Assembly: GCA_028386065.3 (NCBI GenBank)
Contig: JAKUCV010002325.1
Span: 45,717 to 109,716 of the forward strand
Length of the DNA: 64,000 nt
From: Turnera subulata
Lineage: Eukaryota > Streptophyta > Magnoliopsida > Malpighiales > Passifloraceae
Direction: 5' to 3'
Shown: piece after piece, positions 23,177 to 34,618 of the stretch
Position numbering within the stretch: the stretch's first letter is position 1
Layout of the letters: the number at the start of each line of letters is the position of its first letter
Made by a program: the position numbers and the translations under genes
The notes under the pieces: model-generated
What the model was told of the DNA's origin: nothing
The model's input: only the letters and a program-made list of their open reading frames with translations
Databases searched by the model: none

Positions 23177-23551
23177 ATGGGCAAATATAAGTATTATGTT
23201 GTCTATAACGGGAGACGCAATGGTGTTTACGACAATTGGGACGAGGTTAAGCTGCAAATTGATTCCTTTCCGCATGCTAAATTCAAAGGTTTCAAAACAT
23301 TACAGGAAGCAGAAGCTGCGTATGTGTTAAGCGAGCAACGATGGGTACGTGACAATGCACATATTTTCGATGACACTCCATCAAATCCGAGCGCAAATGC
23401 GGGTGTGCCCTCATATATGCGAATGCCTAGGACCAATCTTCAGGACATGGGAGTTGCTTTGGAAGCTCATGTGAAGTATATAGACTTGCTCAAAATGGCT
23501 TTTGGGTTTGTCTTAGCATTAGTTGTCATGGCCATTGTGAAGAATTTGTAA
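23177..23551 (+). CDS. RNase H1 N-domain (viroplasmin-like) protein with membrane tail, 124 aa
   Basis: An intact third ORF of the Harbinger element, 500 bp downstream of the Myb gene on the same strand. Residues about 5-50 (YYVVYNGRRNGVYDNWDEV, then FPHAKFKGFKTLQEAEAAY) match the RNase H1 N-terminal hybrid-binding domain, also found in caulimovirus inclusion-body proteins (Cauli_VI). That fold binds RNA:DNA hybrids or dsRNA. There is no RNase H catalytic domain. Residues 51-100 are a polar linker. Residues 104-121 (LLKMAFGFVLALVVMAIV) form one hydrophobic helix followed by KNL, the arrangement of a tail-anchored membrane protein. A tgtgtag acceptor 10 bases before the ATG hints at a 5'-UTR intron. 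It could be captured host sequence or a standing accessory gene of this lineage. Its function is not known. Confidence 0.8.
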   Translation: MGKYKYYVVYNGRRNGVYDNWDEVKLQIDSFPHAKFKGFKTLQEAEAAYVLSEQRWVRDNAHIFDDTPSNPSANAGVPSYMRMPRTNLQDMGVALEAHVKYIDLLKMAFGFVLALVVMAIVKNL

Positions 23552-24145
23552 TCATAACAAAGAGTATTACGAATTCGTTATCTGTACCTTTTTATTAAGT
23601 TACAACTTATCCAATCTGTGTACTGTAACTATATTTCACCAACTTTCGGATGTTTGGGGATCGGAAGAGAACGAATTTAGTAGGTATATAAATTTTACCT
23701 TTCACTCTCAATTAATGGTTAATTAGAACAATATAAGTTCATATAGGCAAAAGTATAATGGATTAAATACCATATAATTTCATTACAGAGGATGAGTAAT
23801 GGAAACATCCGTAACCAAAAAATTGTCTAAGAGTTGAGCGAACAGTAGCGGTTTCCAAAGGTTTTGAGCTAATTTTTTTGTACAAGAAATTTTAATGGCA
23901 AATACATTGTCACATACACAAAAATGATCGTATCAATAAATAAAATATTGGTTTTTCATCTTACAAACCTTCATTTCCACGTAAAATACTGTTCATTCTA
24001 TACTTAACCACTTTGCCCAGCACCAAGGGCAATTTAGACATTACTGCATTTAGTCCCGAGGTCTGTACAGCTAACCAAACATGATTTAGTACATCAGTCC
24101 TACTCTCTGTCCACTAAACCAAACGCTTAATTGAACAGGACAATT

Positions 24146-24205
24146 GTCCAGTCCAGTCCAGTCCAGTCCAGTCCAGTCCAGTCCCGTCCAGTCCAGTCCC
24201 GTCCA
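24146..24205. repeat. GTCCA pentamer array at the Harbinger right end
   Basis: Twelve consecutive 5-bp units, ten GTCCA and two GTCCC, end 17 bp before the right terminus. The reverse complement TGGAC/GGGAC resembles motifs scattered at the left end (gggacttcgtccc, gggacgaagtcccgtccc). They are probable subterminal transposase-binding repeats, expanded on this side only. Confidence 0.85.
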
Positions 24206-24222
24206 GCGTGCCAAACGCACCC

Positions 24223-27069
24223 TAAAGCCCAACCCAGCCAGGCTTAATTATTTTATTCTTTTCATTTTTATTTCTAACCTTTAATTATTTGGTTCTGCTA
24301 AGCAAGTCGAGATATTGAATAGGGGAAAAAATACAATTAAGTGAAAAAAAAAAGTCTTCCAGGATGGAGGAATAGAACAATAACTCCACCATCTAATTAG
24401 TTGAAGCAAACATTAACTCACCTGGAAAGAATGAATGGTTGGTGAGTGAGTCAAAATGTGAATTTGATGCTTAGTGGTTTGTTCTATAAACAAAATTAAT
24501 GGTATTCCAGGGTCCATTGATTGATCCACCCAATTCCAAATGTATGTTAATGTAAATCATCATATCATTGAGAATCTATTCATTTTGTAATTGACATGGA
24601 GTTGATGTGGATGTTCAATGAGTTACAAGATTCAAGACTGTGTGTTAAAAGGATGATCCAATTGGAAATCTTCTCTTTTCTTGTACAAAATATCTCCAAA
24701 AATTATCACAAATGATGTGGTATTTGAGTTGATCTTTTTACTCCTGGTAGAGATATTAAATTACCCCTTCATTTTTTTCCTCAAAAAAAAAAAAAATTAC
24801 CACTTCATTTTTCAAACGTCACTGCAATTTAATACATAATGAGAAAGATGTGTGGAGAATGATTAATATCGGGCGGGCTCACCTAAGGCCTAAGCATATA
24901 GGTTTGCACTAAACTAATCAAGGAAAAATCTTTTCTCTAGAAAGGAGAGGTGGACATGAGGTAGCAGCGGCACCTCTCTAAAGCATTTCCGTAGATGTCT
25001 TCGACTTTAAAAAGAACGCATTGATTATGTTGTAGTATCGAAACCAAATACTAATACGAGATTAGCTAAATTGTTTTCTTTCAGGACCACAGGGCACACG
25101 TGGGGTACCTGTTCATCGTTCTGTTTTTTTTGCATGTAGTTGGTTTTACTTTTATGTGGTGAACAAAAAGAGAACTTTAGACCCCATAAATATTGTCATT
25201 TCTTTACACAAACATCCTTTTGCCTGATGAGGCTTTTAAATATTGACCCCACTCCTGTATCCAAAATTTTTCTGAAGAAATGGAGGAACAGAGATAACTA
25301 CTCTTTGAGCTTTTGTCAGACAGTGTAGTTTCGAGGTTAATTTCTCCCACAGGAGAAAAAAAAAAAAGAGAAAAAAAGAGAAAAAAAGAGAGGGATTACT
25401 TAAATACACTGAAGTCAAGAACACTACTTCATTTGTGTGGCAACAAAGAACCTAGGAACAGTTAAATATGCCCGTGGCATTACTCCCTTGTTTAAGATTC
25501 ATTTAGAATGGCTTCTTCCCCACAATTAAGCGGGCACGAGAATGTATCACCAAGAAAAAGTGGGCAGATAACATATAGTAAGTATGCACAATAATCTCTT
25601 TAGAAGTCCAACTTGAATGTTTCAAATGCTGCATTGATACTATTTCTCGACTTCAAGAAACAAATCACACCTTCCTTTTAGTTGGATCGAACTAACAGTA
25701 ACCTTTTCTGATTGAACCAATCAGATAGGTTTGGCCCAGCACAACTCCCGGATAGATAGATAATATCCAAAAATTTATCCACCTGCAGAATTTGCAACCT
25801 GTCTGCATAAATTTTCATATTGGTTTATCCATCAAGCCGGTTTGATGAAGCAATATTACAGTCAAAAAGGTTTATTATAGTGTATATCTAGCCAGTAGAG
25901 AATAGCCTTCGTTACTTTCCAAGAAATGAAATATAGCCTTAGGGAAAATGCTTCCATCCCTGTAGGATTAGTCTTCAAAGAAGCCACGCAGTGCCTTAAG
26001 ACTCTTTTTTCTTTTTCTTTCTGAAAAGATATTCAGCATCTTAGACTCACAGTGGGAAAGTAATGGTAAGGTACTAGCTAGGCCTAGACTAGACACCAGA
26101 GCCTAGAGAGTATAAAGATCTAAAAAATAAAAAGTTCAAAAGGGAGATGAGTTTTCACTGAGCAGTAGACACCCTATCAAGATAAAAGTTATATTTGCGT
26201 TATAAAGTATCTGCAGAAAAAGGGGTAAGAGGTTTAGACTTGATGTGCTGGATTGGTTTAACCGTGGATGCAAAGCTTCTATCATAAGTTCGTAACAAAA
26301 TGGGTAAAAGTAGAGCAAAGGATCAATCATCAAAGAGACTTTGTGCTAGGTAAGCTATGTATGAGTAAGTTTCCATCACCCAGAGGTCCAGTTTTAGCAA
26401 TTCTAAAAACCAAAGGCACCTGCAGTTACATATGGAATGTTCAGAAAGAAGATGGAAGGAGGGTGGCCCAACAAGTCAATCCCAGGAAAATGAAGTGGAA
26501 ATGGTTCTTTTAGACTACTAATTGCTAGTCGAAATAAAAAAGGAGCAACAGGAGAGATTTGCACTTCATCAAATTGTAAAATTAAGGCACGTCTGCCGCA
26601 TAGGGCATGATACACATAAGCGTTCTGTTTTAGTGCGAATAACGACTTCACTCAGAAAGGCAAAGAAACTGAATGTTTATCTACACAAACAGAGAAAATT
26701 TCCACAGCCACACACAGAAAGAGAGAAGAGCTAAGAATGTGATAGTAGAGCAAATTCCTCAATTAATAGGAGAAAATGATTGCAGAGTTCAGTATATACA
26801 ATCTGTTAAGGGAAATAAAGACAAACAATGATAGAAAGCTGCAGCTCATTGCCTCAGACAATTGGCTCGCAAAAGAAGCAGTTCAGCATTGAGTTCATAA
26901 AATGGCCAACACAATTGCTGTGCTATTATTAAAATATCAAAAGATACAATCAGAGCCATAGTAATTGCAAACTGAATTATGCAACTGATGTAATATCATT
27001 GGAAATAAGCAGCAATACTTCCAATAACCAATTTATGTACAGAACTTCTATTAAGTGCAGACCTGATTC
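24223..27069. other. Intergenic, nothing recognised
   Basis: AT-rich sequence with poly(A) runs and a (gagaaaaaaa)-type microsatellite near 25352-25391. Open frames at 26268-26734 show no domain. The last part should contain the 3' UTR of the F-box gene. Confidence 0.5.
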
Positions 27070-28149
27070 TTAGTTACAAGAAAAGATGGTGCTCCGAAAA
27101 GCATGAGCTGAGAACCATAATGGCAATGTAGATGTATTCTTCACAGAGTACATCTCCTTCCACACTCTACTCTTCCGATGATACACCAAGACCTGTTTAT
27201 GAGTTGCCAGGAAAACATATTCACCAGTCTGACTTATAGGGAAAATACCAGGCACCATCCCCCTGATACATCTTAAGCTCACCCTATCCATCAAATGCCA
27301 TTGTTCATTCCCATAATCCTTCATCACCCAAAGTTTCATCCACGCCTCACAAATTTGAATTACAGACAAGCAACCATCAGATTCCAAGAGGTATGCCCTA
27401 TTCCCTGTCCCACTACTCATTTGATCCGGAAGTGAAATCTTCCTCCAAATATCAGAATCCAAATCAAGTGCAAGTATACATGAACAACTACCAGTTAACC
27501 AGTGGAGCGAGCCATTGACAAACACAACCTGATTTCTATTCATATGCGTGAAATGATCCTCTTGAAACGAAACAAACTTCCTCCATCTATTCAAATCCGA
27601 ATCAAATACCAAGCATATAAATGTCCCATCTGGTCTATGACCGAAGCTACGGTGATAGCCGGCTAACACAACTTTAAACTTATGCATAGATATGTTACAA
27701 GCCAAACCAACAAGAGTGGCCTCTCCATCAGGATAAAACCTGGTCACATGCCTTTCTCTACTCTTTGGTAGCAACCTATACTCCCTAGTCATCGGATTGC
27801 AAACATAATAAACACCCTTATCAGGTATACTAGAACAACACAACAAGCCGTTACAGGAAGCCCTGACTTTCACCCTATCTTTTAAGAAATCCAAAGAGAA
27901 TTCGGAAACACCCCTGAAACTATCAACACAGATTAAGCTAGATTTCGACTCTGATGAATCTGAAACCTCAACAAACACCATTGGGTTCTTTGCAGCCATT
28001 TCATTGTAGAGTCGGATGAAATACTTATCAGATGATATTCTGTACCACAGTTTGCACACAGTTTTGGCTCTAAATAAGGACTTAACCGGCAATCTTGCGA
28101 GGATTTGGAGAATAACTTCATCAGGGAAAAACCCATCACCGGAATTCAT
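27070..28149 (-). CDS. F-box protein similar to Arabidopsis At5g49610
   Basis: A single-exon, 359-aa, full-length ORF. The N-terminal F-box (FFPDEVILQILARLPVKSLF, then KTVCKLWYRISSDKYF; residues about 7-48) would bind SKP1 and make this a substrate receptor of an SCF ubiquitin ligase. The rest is an F-box-associated beta-propeller-like region, with YYVCNPMTREYRLLPKSRER, EATLVGLAC, VVLAGYHRSFG, VVFVNGSLHWLTG, VPGIFPISQTGEYVFLATHK and LPLWFSAHAFRSTI. From memory, blocks and overall length agree closely with At5g49610, so orthology is likely. The target protein is unknown. No signal peptide or break was seen. Confidence 0.93.
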   Translation of the reverse strand: MNSGDGFFPDEVILQILARLPVKSLFRAKTVCKLWYRISSDKYFIRLYNEMAAKNPMVFVEVSDSSESKSSLICVDSFRGVSEFSLDFLKDRVKVRASCNGLLCCSSIPDKGVYYVCNPMTREYRLLPKSRERHVTRFYPDGEATLVGLACNISMHKFKVVLAGYHRSFGHRPDGTFICLVFDSDLNRWRKFVSFQEDHFTHMNRNQVVFVNGSLHWLTGSCSCILALDLDSDIWRKISLPDQMSSGTGNRAYLLESDGCLSVIQICEAWMKLWVMKDYGNEQWHLMDRVSLRCIRGMVPGIFPISQTGEYVFLATHKQVLVYHRKSRVWKEMYSVKNTSTLPLWFSAHAFRSTIFSCN

Positions 28150-29363
28150 AACTTGATCACAAAGATCAACTCTTTACATAAAAACGTGAAAAATTTAGGC
28201 ACCGATTAGCGAGAATTCCATGAGAAGGCAACAGATATGCTTACCGGATGGAGGGAAAAAGAATTAGTAGGATATTGGAAGAATGTCAATTACACGGGAT
28301 CTCTGTCTTCTGTACAGTATTTACATGTACACGAACATTTCTTAAGACATGTATCAACAACAGATGTGGTTTGGTTCGGTGAGAATAAGATTAGTAGAAG
28401 CCAGAAAGTGCTTATAATCGTAGCTCGAGAAGGAGAGAATCTGGGAGAGGAAGAATAGGAGATCTCTGGGGACAGAATATGCCCCTTCATATGGTCCTAT
28501 TGACCAATTTGCCATCTTTTTTTGGGCTGTTGTTAAACAATATATAAACATTTGTTGTTTTCATGCAAGTTTTGTTGCTGGACAGTTTCCCTAATGGGCC
28601 GACTTGCTAGCCCAAAGACTTCCCCTCCCCTTCCATTTTCTCTTTCAAGACTTCATAGGGGGATCCTAATAGTAATGTTTTTTTGATGAGGCTAATTACC
28701 AGTAATTAATCTTACACAACTTCTATTCCTATATCAGGGCTTAAAACCTCAACTTTGTTTTCTAAACAAATCACCACCTCAACTAAAAACCCTCAATATT
28801 TTACCACCCAAGTTTATTATTTCAAAGGTTTAGTACCTCATTGAACCAATCCAAGGTTTAACCGATTTACTAATAGACAGTGTGATGTGCGACACACGGG
28901 TTCATCAAGGCCGTTCAAAATAATTTTTAATTTTAAAAAAATAAAATGAAAAAAAAATTGCTCACTTCTCGGCCTCCCTCTCCTCAAAATAGTTTTCTAA
29001 TTAAAAAAAAAAAAACCTTCACCCTCACTAACACCCCGCCACCTCCACCATTGTCTCAGGCTCAGCCTCCGCCACCCTTTCTTTAAAACCGTAATTCATA
29101 ATCAATCCAGGAAGGAGTAAATGTTTTTCTTTGACATCATTTACAAAAAGAAACAAAAAAAAAAACTAACATCGTTAAACTGTACATCAAAAGAGTCTAG
29201 GGACATTTTCCTAAAAAAAAAAAAAAAAGTCTAGGGACATCATACCCCTGGATATTTACATGTAGATGTGTCAAAATACTATTGGGGGAACCTGTAAAAT
29301 GTTGATTCCCCGTCAAGAACATACTAGAAGAAACCGATGGGAACAACTGTCTCTTCAAAAAGC
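28150..29363. other. Intergenic: F-box promoter side and PP2 3' side
   Basis: Includes the 5' flank of the F-box gene. AT-rich DNA with several poly(A) runs. No supported ORF. Confidence 0.5.
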
Positions 29364-30501
29364 CTAGGCAACAACCTTGGGCCTAAACTCAACTGCCTTT
29401 ACGATGAGGCCATGCACCAACATTCGCCAATTATCAGCAGCTATCTTCCGCGCATACCACTGAATTTTAGTCCCATCGTCCCCATAATCACGGAAGAACT
29501 CACCCATCACAATCTCCTTTGAACCATCCGGTCTATCCCGAACCATTGCATCCATGGCTTCTACATCTTCAGGAGGTTCCAGATATACATGGCGCAGTAC
29601 TCTAGCACCACTTCCTTCATGATGCACAAGTATTTCTATCGGGGAGCTATCATAACCATAACTGTATTCATACATGTCAAATACTAGGTGGGCAACATAT
29701 GCAGTTTTAGGTGATAAAAGTTTGCTCTCAATCCCCGCAATAGGACCAAAAGCCAGTCGATATCCTCCCTGACTAGGGCCACTGGAGAAAAATTTTAAAA
29801 AGCATGTCATTAATTTCTGAAATATGCTACTGATTGTAAGAATGGCATGGCATTTCAACATCAATACGGTCATTGAGACAAAAATGACATAATAAGGAGA
29901 AAAAACTTCATCTACTGATACAACCACAGAGTGGAAGGCGCATTACAATAAATATAGAATAGTAAAGCACTAACCGCTTGATAAGTGAAGCATTCCACAC
30001 CACCAAACATTTTTTCCCAGTCCGTATGTCAACAGAAAACTGCTTGGAAAAATACATCATTTAGAAAAAAAAAAAAGAAAAAGAAAAAGAAAACAAGAAG
30101 AAGAAATGAGGAGAAGAAATAATAAAGATGCATATGTTTAACATGAACAACCAATATCTCACTCGAATAGATTCCATGAGAAGTACAGTGATTTGAAACA
30201 AATCGAAGAGAATCAAATGGATGATGGCTTACCCCGCAGAGGTCATCTAGAAGGACAGGCTTGTGAATAATATTAAAACCTTCTCCTTTGCCAACAAGAG
30301 AGAGTTTGCACACGAAATATTGTCAACATAATCAGAAGGCAGAAATCTCTCCCACACAGAATCCATCCCTGCCCCGGTACAAAATTCACGACAAACAAGC
30401 GACAATCGACATGCATCCCGAGGGGATGTAAAGGAGATGATGCGTGCAATGCAATCTATTGGGAGAATATCAGAAATATCTAGCTTCTGCTCCATTTGCC
30501 C
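29364..30501 (-). pseudogene. F-box/PP2-like (PP2-B type) gene with one frameshift
   Basis: Exons are complement(29364..29781, 29975..30039, 30233..30501), with GT-AG introns. An F-box of PP2-B type opens the gene (DISDILPIDCIARIISFTSP at about 30480, then DACRLSLVCREFC). After LLLAKEK the frame is lost: homology resumes in another frame (HKPVLLDD), consistent with one missing base in the T run at about 30273-30285. Exon 2 encodes FSVDIRTGKKCLVVWNASLI. Exon 3 encodes the PP2 lectin-like domain, ending VKAVEFRPKVVA. Such proteins are SCF adaptors with a carbohydrate-binding module. All other splice phases agree, so this is a recent lesion or an assembly error. The first visible exon begins at a splice acceptor, in frame ahead of the ATG at 30495, so translation may begin further upstream. 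Confidence 0.8.
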
Positions 30502-30884
30502 CTGCAAATTCAAGGCACAAATACATAAATGTACAACAGAAAATTATCTTCAACACCAACGGAAAGGAAGTATAAAGCACCAATGGTGATTCACAAATGA
30601 TTTTCTTTGACACATAATCAACATTTGATAGCCACCACTACTAATGACTATTAAACACTTTTGGAACATCAATCAATGGTCGATGACTGCCAGCTAAAAT
30701 AAGGAAACACTAATACTGATTGGTTATCAGTCATCAGAAACTAGAAAGCACAATAGACATTAAAAAGAAACAGTATAAGAGAAGCAAAAGGAACAACCGG
30801 TGGCCATTAAGCAATGTACATGCCTTCAAACTCCCTCTAGAACATTTTGAGTCAGAGGTCCAAACAGGAAGGTGAAACACTTAC

Positions 30885-32949
30885 ACGCTCTTGAAGAACA
30901 TGTTCATTACTACGAAGCCCACATTTAACTTGCTCCATTTCTGCTTCCAAAAGAGCATTTTGACATTGAAGGTTTTTCAAGACTCCTTCCAATTTTTTTT
31001 AGTACAATAGCTATGCCATCCATCCTTCTCGATGTGCTTATTTACAGGCCAAACACTGAATGGTTGTAAATCCAACCCATAAATGTCGTTCAGCTTCTCC
31101 AACAAAACAAGTGGATCAAATGTTCCAGTAAGTCCCACCGCACCATACGTCGTGCAACTTTTGTGTTCAAATTCTAAAAACACAAAAAATATACCTCTTG
31201 TCAAGTCATTCTAATATGTAAAGTTTCCTCTCTTTTTTCTCGATCGAGAAAATGCAAAACAGCTTTAACTAAGCTTTCACCAGAATAAGAATCAAAGTGG
31301 TAACTTCAGAAAAATCCAAGGGAACACCACCAACACCAGTGAAGGTGAGTATTGCTGACTTGGATGGCAAATAATGAATGCAAAATAGCAGTCAAATTTT
31401 ATGAGCAATTATACACTCTGCACTGTAATAAACAGAAACTGTCAGCATCACAAACTAGTGCACTAGCAAGTTGTCCAAAGAAGACCAACGATAAAGAATA
31501 CTTTCCCCATGACTTGAGCCACAGACAGGGACATAAGGAAGCTACCCAAGAGATTATGGAAACCCAATTTCACTTCGCCTAATCAGAGTGAAACAGGACA
31601 AGCATTTCTTTTCTCTTACCTTCTGATAGTATTGCATGTTTAGACTCTCTGTGGTGCTTGCTAAGAATGGTTCCATTACAAATTTTACCTGTACATATTC
31701 AAGAACCTGTTTGAAGAGTTCTGATTGTGTATGCTGTAATATTTGCATTGAGAAACACCCTATATGACTCCTGTGCTTATGTCTACACTCCAACTCATAA
31801 ATCTTATTGGCTATTACAAACTTAACCTTCAACAGAAAAGCTTATGATTAACATTTTTGTAGGTTAAGAGATGGCCATGGCTCACTCCAGCTTTTCACTT
31901 CCAAGCATTAGACATCTCTGCAAGACTCGATCCATTGCATTGATTTTTAAAGCGTAAACCAGGACTAGTATTATTTCATTTCGCATGTGCTACAGTGATC
32001 ACATCTTTGAATCTTGCATTTGGCCCAGGTTGATGAAAAACTCTCATCATCTACATTTTGACAGGTGGTGTGGTGACTGGTGTGAACGAAAAAAGAAATG
32101 AGACAGAGAAGCAAGAAGGATGGTTTCACTGTGATGCTTTTGGTGTGTGTGATTCTGTTAAAGAGATTATCTTTAGACAACCGAAGTAGGAGAAGACATA
32201 AACAAAGGGAGCATAGATAGGGGATCCCTTGTAGTCAAACACCTGAAAACATCTTTCTCATGTGTTATCCATCAGATTTCCCACTAGAAGGAACTGAACA
32301 CTAAGTGCCAACGCAACTTCCAGCTATTCCAGTTTATTTGCATGAAATATTTCATCAGTTTGCTCTGTAAGAGGAGCAACATTATTAAAGGTTAAAATTC
32401 GATACCTTTGCCAGGAAATAGTTTTTCAATAAGTGGTCCCCTTTCACCAAGATAAGCCATTTTAAACACCATTTTCTGTCAAAAGAAACATCTCCAAACC
32501 AGTGAACAATCACTCGAATTCATAATGGTTATTGACAAAAGAAAAGAATGCGCAAACATCTTTTCCAAAGAAAAAGGCTCCAAAAAGGGAAGAGCATCAC
32601 AAAGAAGGAAATACAATAGAATCCTTTACCACTACAATGAAAAATGGAATGATGAGCTTTCAGTAGGAAACTATAAAATTAAAAATACATTAGCGAAAAT
32701 AACATCTGCAACAACTGAGAATAGCTAAAATCAGAAATCTATTTGACCTAAATTCATTAAAAAAAAAAAAAGCTGAGCGAGATTGAAACTTACACATCGC
32801 TGTCCAATGTTCTTGAGATGCTCTCTCTCAATTTCTACTGCGGTGGATTGGAAGCGTTCTTCATGTGATTGGAAGCGTTCTTCATGTGATAAGCAATGTC
32901 CTTGGCTATTGGCGTTGGGGTTGTTGTTGGGGTTCAGCTGCTGTTGCTG
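30885..32949 (-). CDS. Multi-exon gene of unknown function, possibly joined to the F-box/PP2 gene
   Basis: Not recognised. Four minus-strand blocks fit together with GT-AG ends and matching phases: 32794-32949 (Gln/Asn-rich start, then EREHLKNIGQRC), 32406-32475 (GERGPLIEKLFPGK), 31620-31688 (CNGTILSKHH) and 30885-31173 (GTFDPLVLLEKLNDIYGLDL, QPFSVWPVNKHI). The first block begins at a possible acceptor, so a 5' exon may be missing. In the last block the frame stops at 30977-30979. After an eight-A run, a different frame continues as a clear coiled coil (NLQCQNALLEAEMEQVK) to a GTAAGT donor after 30885. That donor is phase 0, and so is the acceptor at 30501 that opens the F-box/PP2 exon, so one transcript could join the two. 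A 21-bp duplication lies at about 32846-32889. Either this is a separate gene, or it is the N-terminal half of a fusion. Confidence 0.5.
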
Positions 32950-34120
32950 CTGAAGGGAAGAGCATCACTGACCCGGGTCATCTTTCCAACTGATTCGGGT
33001 CAAGCCAAAGTCGATCCGGGTCGATGGGTCCCACATGATGATCTGGCCGACGGTCGTCCGGGGCCGGAAGTACCAAAAAACCATATTTTTTGGTAATACG
33101 AGGATCAAAATCCATAAAAAATAGGTACAGGACTGACATTTCAAAATCGAGGGGAGTACAGGGACCAAAAATCCACATGTTCCCATAATATGGGTTCTAA
33201 AAAAACCCTTATTCGTGATGCAGCCAGCAGAGGCAAATTGGAAGGAAATTGCAACTGATCAAAGTTTTGGGTTGGCAGAAGAGTGCATGCCAAAGAAACA
33301 AATTATTATAGTGCAAGATGGGTGGTTGAGCTTTTATTTCCCTCCTCCAATAATCTGATTGGGCCAGGATTTGTAAATGTTTCTTCATCAGCAGGACTAC
33401 TGAAGGCACTCTCTTTTAACAATAAAATCATGGCATTATTGTGCAAGTCTATCACAAATTTTATTGAAATTTCAACAACATCATCTTATCTTAGGTTTCT
33501 AGCCAGAAGATACCCGAGTATCGGCATCAATTGTCCTGGCTTTTGCAAGATTTGTAAATAATTTGCAGTAAATGAATAGATGGCCGTAAAGGTCGATCCC
33601 CTTTTCACCCAGAAATTAAAAAAAAAAAAAATCCCTCCAAAGGAAGATCTCAACTCGATACATGGACTCAATGTTTATTTAAGGTTAAGTGGAACTAATA
33701 GCAAATCCATTTAAAGTAGGTAGGCTTTTTTAATTTCTATTTTCCGTCTAAATTATTCTGGCTTAAAACTAAATTTGGGTGTTATTTTGACTTACCAAGC
33801 AAGTTTTGGTTTTCTTTCTCATAATAGATTTGGAATGGTATTAATCTTGACTTACTATGCAAGTTTTGGTGTTTTTTTTTCCTCTCCTATTCCTACCAGA
33901 ATTAGAATACTTCCAATATTTAAAAAGGAAAAAGAAAACGAATTAGAATAATATTGCCGACTTGTTGTGCAAACTAGGGTAAATTAAAGGCTAGTACATC
34001 TTCTTAGAACCCAATCTTTTTGTATCTTTTTTTTTATATCGGTCCTTCAAGGCTTCGATTGCGTATATATATAATCTTTGAGAGATCCCAAAAACACTAC
34101 TCGGGAGAGAGACACAAAAG
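32950..34120. other. Intergenic, nothing recognised
   Basis: No ORF could be supported. A minus-strand frame overlapping 32965-33186 shows no domain. The stretch 33060-33200 resembles dispersed plant repeat DNA but has no ends I can define. Confidence 0.45.
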
Positions 34121-34618
34121 ATGGAGGTTTATCATGGAGATGTTGAATGCAGGCAGAAGATGACAACGTTGTTCATTGAATTTGGGCTGCCAAATCTCGG
34201 TCTCTTAATGCAAGAAGAGATAGAGGAATGCGGGTACGTGAAGGGAGTTGGGTATATTTGGATCAAGCAGAAGAAGAGAGACACAAGTGTCATTAAGGTG
34301 GATAGGCTACAGATATCCTGTGCCACTCAAGTCACGGCACGTATTGAGCACAAGAAAATCAAGAGCGTAACTGGGATTAAGGCCAAGGAATACATGGTTT
34401 GGGTGAACTTGAGTGAAGTCTTTGTGGATGAAAAGAAACCTGATTTCATCACTTTCAAAGCCGCCCTTGGTTTCACCAGATCTTTTGCATTATCTTTGTT
34501 CACGCCTGAAGCTATTACAGGCTTCTTTGCAGCGAGATCCAAAGGACACCATAATAAAGTCGACGAAGAAGGGAAAAAAGGTGAGGCTAAATTAATAGAT
34601 AGGTTTGCTAATTTTTAG
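34121..34618 (+). CDS. DUF538 family protein, copy 1
   Basis: A single-exon 165-aa ORF. The DUF538 core covers residues about 5-135: a GLPNLGLLMQEEIEECGYVK block, YIWIKQKKR, ATQVTARIEHKKIKSVTG, EYMVWVNLSEVFV and ITFKAALGFTRSFALSLF. DUF538 proteins are small beta-rich plant proteins. The Arabidopsis members include SVB, a trichome-size gene, but the molecular activity is unclear. No signal peptide is visible. A TATA box (tatatata at 34064-34072) lies about 50 bp upstream, and ATG 34121 is the first start codon. The C-terminal tail is Lys-rich. Its paralogue lies 2.1 kb downstream in the same orientation. Confidence 0.9.
   Translation: MEVYHGDVECRQKMTTLFIEFGLPNLGLLMQEEIEECGYVKGVGYIWIKQKKRDTSVIKVDRLQISCATQVTARIEHKKIKSVTGIKAKEYMVWVNLSEVFVDEKKPDFITFKAALGFTRSFALSLFTPEAITGFFAARSKGHHNKVDEEGKKGEAKLIDRFANF

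Larger units (their letters stand above)
18171..24222 (+). mobile_element. PIF/Harbinger DNA transposon, near complete, about 6.05 kb
   Basis: The terminal inverted repeats are GGGCGCGTTTGGAACGCGGG on the left and its near reverse complement on the right (ending cgtgccaaacgcaccc); three mismatches in the first 22 positions. The flanks are TTA on the left and TAA on the right, so the expected 3-bp duplication matches at two of three positions. Inside, all on the plus strand, are a DDE nuclease (20090-21395), a Myb/SANT-like protein (21682-22676), the standard gene pair of plant PIF/Harbinger elements, and a third ORF (23177-23551). A 145-bp tandem array and an assembly gap occupy the 5' leader. 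Subterminal GGGAC/GTCCA motifs are abundant and may bind the transposase. The nuclease has one frameshift, so this copy as assembled is non-autonomous. Confidence 0.92.
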
